A stretch of 64,000 bases of DNA from Congeria kusceri. Taxonomy: Eukaryota > Mollusca > Bivalvia > Myida > Dreissenidae. A model generated the notes under the pieces. The model saw only the letters and a program-made list of their open reading frames with translations. It was not told the origin of the DNA and searched no databases. This document shows, piece by piece, positions 59,901-64,000 of this stretch (the first letter of the stretch is position 1; each line of letters begins with the position of its first letter). Location of the stretch: assembly GCA_027627225.1 (NCBI GenBank), contig CM051033.1:50343516-50407515 (forward strand). The letters are read 5' to 3'. Position numbers and translations under genes: made by a program.

Positions 59901-62900
59901 GCGACTGACACGAACTATTGCACGAGGCTCAGGGGCTGTATTACAGAAATATCTTTTTCTTAAATTATTTCACTTAAGTTCAAATTTTTGTTGTGTAAAT
60001 ATTTCCCAAACTACATATAAATTTGCTGCCAATTAAACGCTAGTAAATTATAAAGTTAATAATTAAGAAGCACCGAGCATAATGTCATATACATATAGAA
60101 TAAAAGGATAATAGTATTATTCTTAAGTTAAAGATAAGATTATACTGATACTTAAGATGTTTTTGGAATACAGCCCTTGATGTTCAAATGCTCAATAGAG
60201 AAATAAGGCTGTAAAATCTAAATTCCCAACAATAAATGATTACATTTCTTAGTTTTAATAATAAGACTGCATTTAATGCTATTTAATAGTGACAAGTACT
60301 GTTAGAAGTATGACAATATATATGACAACATATTGGCTCTAACTTTTTGAAAGGGGCATATTTTTGTGGCGATAACTTCTTTTGAGCCAGTGGAACCCCT
60401 GATTCCAGAAACATCTTAAAATCTTAACCTTAACCTTATAACCACCATTTGTCTTTAGCATTTTATTTCATATGACATTGTGCTTTAGAAGAGTGTAGTA
60501 ATTATCAACATACTATTGACTATTGTTTTCTGAACAGTAGAGGGATTCACAAATTTATATGTAGTTTTAAAAATATAACATTACAAATATTGGAATGTAA
60601 GTGAAAATAGTTTAAGATAAACTGAAGACATTTCTGGAATACGGACTCTGGTGCCAACACTTGATAACAAACATAAAATAGGGCCAAAAATGTGTGTTTT
60701 GGTCAACGGTCTCAAAAGTTAGGTAGGGTCGGGATTGAGTTGTTGTTTTTTTTACTTTTTTTAAAGATACGTTTCGGTAAAAAAACATCGAAAATTATCT
60801 CAAATCTGACAAATACGGATTTAATGGAAAACAAAAGTCGCTTAAAAATTTGGGTCGGGGGACTTTGGCTAGGAAGGGTCGGGTTGCCCGAAACACAGAA
60901 TTTATTTTTTTTGGCCTAGGTGACAACATACTATAATGTTGTTGGGATAGGAGAGCGCTTCAGCATAACCAAAAATTTTATTCAAAGTATTTTTGCAACC
61001 AAAGTTCGGTCCCATACCCCTAACGTCAAGGAATATACCTTTTCCTTACTTTTAACCTAAAAATTCTCCTTAAAATTCCCCTCAGAATTGTCCATTATGT
61101 AGAAAAAAAATTGACCAAAATCGGACAAAATTGGCCAAGATAGAGGAATTTTCGTGAACAATGTTGGGTGCATTTAATAAATGTATTACATATCAATTTA
61201 TGTATGTTTATATTACATAGTAGATGTATAATAATAATTTATAATGTATAATAATAATTTGAAATTAAAAGGAAAGCATTTAGGAATTATTTCCATTTTA
61301 ACATATTTTAAATTTCAAAATAAGCTTTTTAAAGGTATTGATGTTCAGCTGCAAATGTATCCATCATGTTAATAATTGTTCTTTATGATGTATTTAATAC
61401 GATAATGATAAGTAACAAAATAATAATAATTATGGTTAAACTTATAATAATAAAGTAATAGTAAAAAACAAAAAATCAATGTAATATAAAACTTAAAATT
61501 CATGGCACATTTATTTACTTTGCAGTGGGACGATGATTTAGACCTACCTGCTTTGTCTACTCCTCCAGACAGCAAGTTTTATCGATCAAACTCTGGAAGT
61601 TCAACCAGTTCAGAAGAAGGTGTAATTCAAGGTTGTTGTTGTTTTTTTGTTACAAATTTGTGATCAAGTTTGAAACCTTTTGTTAACCAAATTTTGGTTA
61701 TTTGGTGTATTTCGTTGGTCGGGCGGGCGGGCGACCAACTGGGGTTTCCGCTCAATAATTCGAGAACGAATTGAGATATTTTATGAAACTTCATACATGG
61801 ATACCTCATATCAAGACCTCGCTTGGGATTGCATATGGGTTGGGTGGGGTCAAGGTCACTGGTACTAATAATAGAAAAACGGTTTCCGCTCAGTAACTCA
61901 AGAACAAATCGAGGTATTGTAATGAAACTTAATACATTGATACCATATATTGAGACCCTTGCTTGGGATTGCATATGGGGTGGGTGGGATCAAGGTCACC
62001 ATTACTAAAAATAGAAAAATCTGTTTCCACTAAATAACTCTAGAACGAATTGAGATATTATAATGAAATTTGATATATTGATACCTGATATCAAGCCCCG
62101 CTTGGGATTGAATATGGGGAAGGTGGGGTCAAAGTTACGGTCTCCGTTACTAAAAAATATGTATATATTTTTCGCTCAATAACTCTAGAACAAATTGAAA
62201 TATTGTAATGAAACTTCATAAATAGATTACCTTATATCAAGAGCTCTTTTAAGATTTCATATGGGATAATTCGAGTCTAGGTCAAGGTCACCATATTTCT
62301 TAAAACAGAAATATGGTTTCCACTCAATAACTCAAGAACGAATTGAGATATTGCAATGAAACTTCACATATAGCTACCTTAAATCAAGACCTTGCTTGCG
62401 ATTGCTTCTGTGGTGGTAGGTGTCATGGTCAAGGTCACCGTTACTAAAAATAGAAATACAGTTTCTGCTCAATTACTCAAAAACAAATTGAGATATTGTA
62501 ATGAACTGTAATGCATAGATACCATATAGCAAGATCTTGCTTGGGATTGCATATGGGGTGGGCGTCAAGGTCACTGTTACTAAAAATAGAAAACCGGTTT
62601 CCACTCAATAATTTGAGAATGAATTACGGTAGATTAATGAAACTTCCTATATAGACTCCTTTTATGGAGAGCTTGCTTGGGATTGCATATGGGATGGGTG
62701 TGTTCAAGATCACCATTACTAAAAATAGAAAAACATTTTCTGCTTAATAACTCGAGAACGCTCTGAGATATTTCAATGAAATTTCATATATAGGTACCTT
62801 ATATTGAGACCTTGCTTGGGATTGCATATGGTTTGGGTGGGGTCAAGAGAAGGTCACCGTTATAAAATAGAAAACAAATTACATGTAAGCCATTGTAATA

Positions 62901-63592
62901 AAACTTCATACGTAAATACCTTATTGGGAGACCTCGCTTGGGATTGCATATCAGATTCAGATCAGGTCAGATTGAAAACCTGGTTCCATGGCATGGCCAG
63001 GTTTCTAGTGTTATTATAGTACTAACTTTAAGGAATTGCGTTTGAAAAATTTGGTTTTCGTGGAATTTCCACGTTTCTTGTTATTTTACTATGCTCATCA
63101 ACCGCCTGCATTATCTTTTCCAATACATACAAATTAATACCTGTGTACAGAACTTATTAAAATTGGTTCAGTAACAAAAATGTATTGCCTTTGTATTTAG
63201 TGTTTGTCTTTCAAGAGCTATAAATGTAATACCATTTGTAGTATATTCAAGACCTTGTAATGTATTAACTTGCACCATTGGTGGGGCAAACTTAATTTTA
63301 CCAGGGTAGTCTCTGCAACAAGAAGATCTAGCCATTTTATATATAAACAATATTTCATACAACTGTGACTTTCTGAATATCTATTACAAAAAATGTTATG
63401 AATAAAGGAGTGAAAGGAAAATTATTGCCATTTTATTTATTGTATTAACATTTTTGTAATGCTCAGCAAATATGAATTTTATTTAACATATGTGACACTT
63501 TTATTCTGTTCTTTTTTTTTCAAGACTCACCAGAAAGAACGGAAGAGTCATCACTGGGTGTACATGTGTATGCTTGCGAACTGTGTACGGAG
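53918..63592 (+). CDS. Gene 4 (partial): unrecognised acidic/Ser-rich protein, exons scattered among repeats
   Basis: Exons: 53918-53992 (75 bp), 54158-54226 (69), 59497-59580 (84), 61526-61619 (94) and 63525-63592 (68), perhaps preceded by 51430-51593. Each has AG/GT borders. Phases agree (0-0, 0-0, 0-0, 0-1, 1-0), so one frame runs through. The predicted protein is hydrophilic with TPPLYSFTQTVDFDE, then WDDDLDLPALSTPPD and SNSGSSTSSEED, then SPERTEESSLGVHVYACELC, which may begin a Cys-containing domain beyond the window. No signal peptide or membrane segment is visible; probably intracellular. Family not recognised. Confidence 0.55.
54158..54226 (+). CDS. Gene 4 exon
   Basis: 69 bp, acceptor TCTTACAG, donor GTAATG. 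Phase 0 reads NDRPDQNQLTPMGDNGLKTS plus three residues; the other two frames have stops. Confidence 0.5.
54314..54451. repeat. Long imperfect hairpin in gene 4 intron
   Basis: Arms of about 55 bp: GGTTTCGGTAGAATAT near 54321 is inverted as ATATTCTACCGAAACC near 54429, and TGATCATGAAA/ATGATCACGAGTGAAT pairs inside. MITE-like, no clear target duplication. A TGACGTCA lies just after it at 54548-54555. Confidence 0.65.
54775..56750. repeat. Composite of ~150-bp and ~170-bp tandem repeats
   Basis: Starts like the array at 52903 (GAAGTTTAGGGGGTGG). It passes into ATGAAACTTCATACATAGATACCTTATAT units from about 54960 and returns to the first type, ending GTCACTCATGTGACAATTCTAGTT near 56749. One element type looks inserted in the other. 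Confidence 0.75.
55760..56735. repeat. Recent 481-bp tandem duplication
   Basis: Sequence from GGGGTCTAGGTCACC (near 55766) recurs 481 bp later with few changes, for example GTAACCATTTCCTAGCC at 55901 and 56382. The joint is at GTCACTCATGGGGTC near 56247. Confidence 0.85.
56851..56882. repeat. 32-nt palindrome
   Basis: TTCCGCATGATATCT, central AG, then its exact reverse complement. Stem 15 bp. Confidence 0.85.
58190..58400. repeat. G-rich ~36-bp imperfect repeats
   Basis: GCCGATTTT or GCCAATTTC followed by GGG-rich text recurs about every 36-60 bp. The end (58340-58400) has several G runs of 3-6 and could form a G-quadruplex on the plus strand. Confidence 0.5.
58858..59290. mobile_element. 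pogo/Tigger-like MITE (433 bp), TA target site
   Basis: Left end CAGTTGAACATTGCTATTTC and inverse of the right end CAGTTGAACACCGCTATTTC are nearly identical, each flanked by TA. Further TTCGAA-rich motifs lie inside. TA duplication and CAGT-starting ends are typical of pogo/Tigger (Tc1-mariner). No transposase. Confidence 0.85.
59497..59580 (+). CDS. Gene 4 exon
   Basis: 84 bp, acceptor TTTGCAG, donor GTAAGA, phase 0-0. Encodes SGSGKKSGPDLEKTPPLYSF and TQTVDFDE. Confidence 0.65.
60682..60916. mobile_element. GGCC-ended MITE (235 bp), TAG target duplication
   Basis: Left GGCCAAAAATGTGTGTTTTG is inverted at the right end (AAACACAGAATTT ... TTTGGCC), with TAG on both sides. Contains GGTAGGGTCGGG and GGGTCGGGTTGCC, the family motifs of 36837 and 46354. 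Confidence 0.72.
60980..61150. mobile_element. Partial copy of the CAGTG MITE interior
   Basis: TTAAAATTCCCCTCAGAAT and ATTGACCAAAATCGGACAAA match the interiors of 41268 and 46906, without clear ends. Confidence 0.45.
61526..61619 (+). CDS. Gene 4 exon
   Basis: 94 bp, acceptor TTTGCAG, donor GTGTAA, phase 0-1. Encodes WDDDLDLPALSTPPDSKFYR and a Ser-rich SNSGSSTSSEE tail, a likely phosphorylation-rich linker. Confidence 0.65.
61690..63085. repeat. ~150-bp tandem array, ~8 units, in gene 4 intron
   Basis: Units with TTTCCGCTCAATAACT, AATGAAACTTCATA and CTTGGGATTGCATATGGGG. The left end has GGGCGGGCGGGCG. The right end has hairpin CGTGGAA-T-TTCCACG (63059-63073) followed by TTTCTTGTT. Same family as 54960-55950. 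Confidence 0.85.
63525..63592 (+). CDS. Gene 4 exon (last in window)
   Basis: 68 bp, acceptor TTTTTCAAG, donor GTATGT, phase 1-0. Encodes DSPERTEESSLGVHVYACEL and CTE. The C-x2-C may begin a metal-binding domain in the next exon. Confidence 0.6.
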
Positions 63593-64000
63593 GTATGTCT
63601 CATAAAAGTGATTGTACTTGATGTACATCATAATTAAAGGTGTGTATCGAGGTTAGATGGACAATAAAATTTGCAAAAATAACATTCATTTACAGAGATC
63701 TAATATTGAAGCATTGTTTAATATGATGGCCTTGTGTATATAAAGATTTGACAAATGTATATAATTTTAATATATAAACAGTGGTCACACTTTCGCTTGC
63801 GAGGGAAAATTAAGTAGTAGTAGCAAAGTCGACATGAACGAAATTTACATGAAGTATCATTATGCGCATGCTCATTATTGATAAATACACTTGATTTAAT
63901 AGTAATCTGACTTTATTGATCAAATAATGAAGGTATTACTGAAACAGTTAGCTGCAAACATCTGTTATTTAACAGTGTATCATGCTTTCAATATCATTAT

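Overview
This window reads as an intron-rich, AT-rich animal nuclear genome with almost no long open reading frames. It is probably a bivalve mollusc. That is an inference from the many tandem-repeat-bearing short elements (the kind described in bivalves as pearl/Helentron-like), the exon-intron style and the THAP and LINE relics. Species was not determined.

Positions 1-33,500 hold a cluster of related genes built from small cysteine-rich (EGF-like) exons. Three six-cysteine exon types recur: A (126 bp), B (132 or 144 bp) and C (135 bp). There is also a 70-bp signal-peptide exon and a 65-bp hydrophobic C-terminal exon (T) that looks like a GPI-attachment or membrane tail. Every internal junction is phase 1, so exons can be added, lost or skipped without a frameshift. 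Gene 1 (360-1380) is cut by the left edge (A-B-T). Gene 2 (8149-13266) has a plausible path Sig-C-B-T, embedded among decayed copies of B, T and C exons that have lost splice sites, cysteines or the stop codon. Gene 3 (22909-32455) is the largest: Sig-C-A-B-C-A-B-(T)-B-C-A-B-T. Its second half was made by a nearly perfect 2,787-bp tandem duplication whose breakpoint falls in the stop codon of a T exon. The products are inferred to be secreted, surface-attached multi-module proteins. A roughly 1-kb 3' flank ending in AATAAA is shared by all three genes. The flanks of genes 1 and 2 are old paralogous copies of each other.

Positions 20,770-22,270 hold two tandem minus-strand copies of a THAP-domain exon, each broken by a different one-base frameshift.

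Positions 33,500-51,350 contain no convincing host gene. The stretch is filled with terminal-inverted-repeat elements (hAT-like at 34730, PIF/Harbinger-like at 36837 and 46354, and a CAGTG/5-bp-TSD family at 41268 and 46906) and arrays of 160-180-bp repeats. One array is split by a 5'-truncated non-LTR retrotransposon (48,650-50,600) whose zinc-knuckle and nuclease residues are altered.

Positions 51,400-64,000 carry scattered phase-compatible exons of an unrecognised plus-strand gene (gene 4) that runs off the right edge. Its introns are filled with more repeat arrays, a pogo-like MITE and hairpins.
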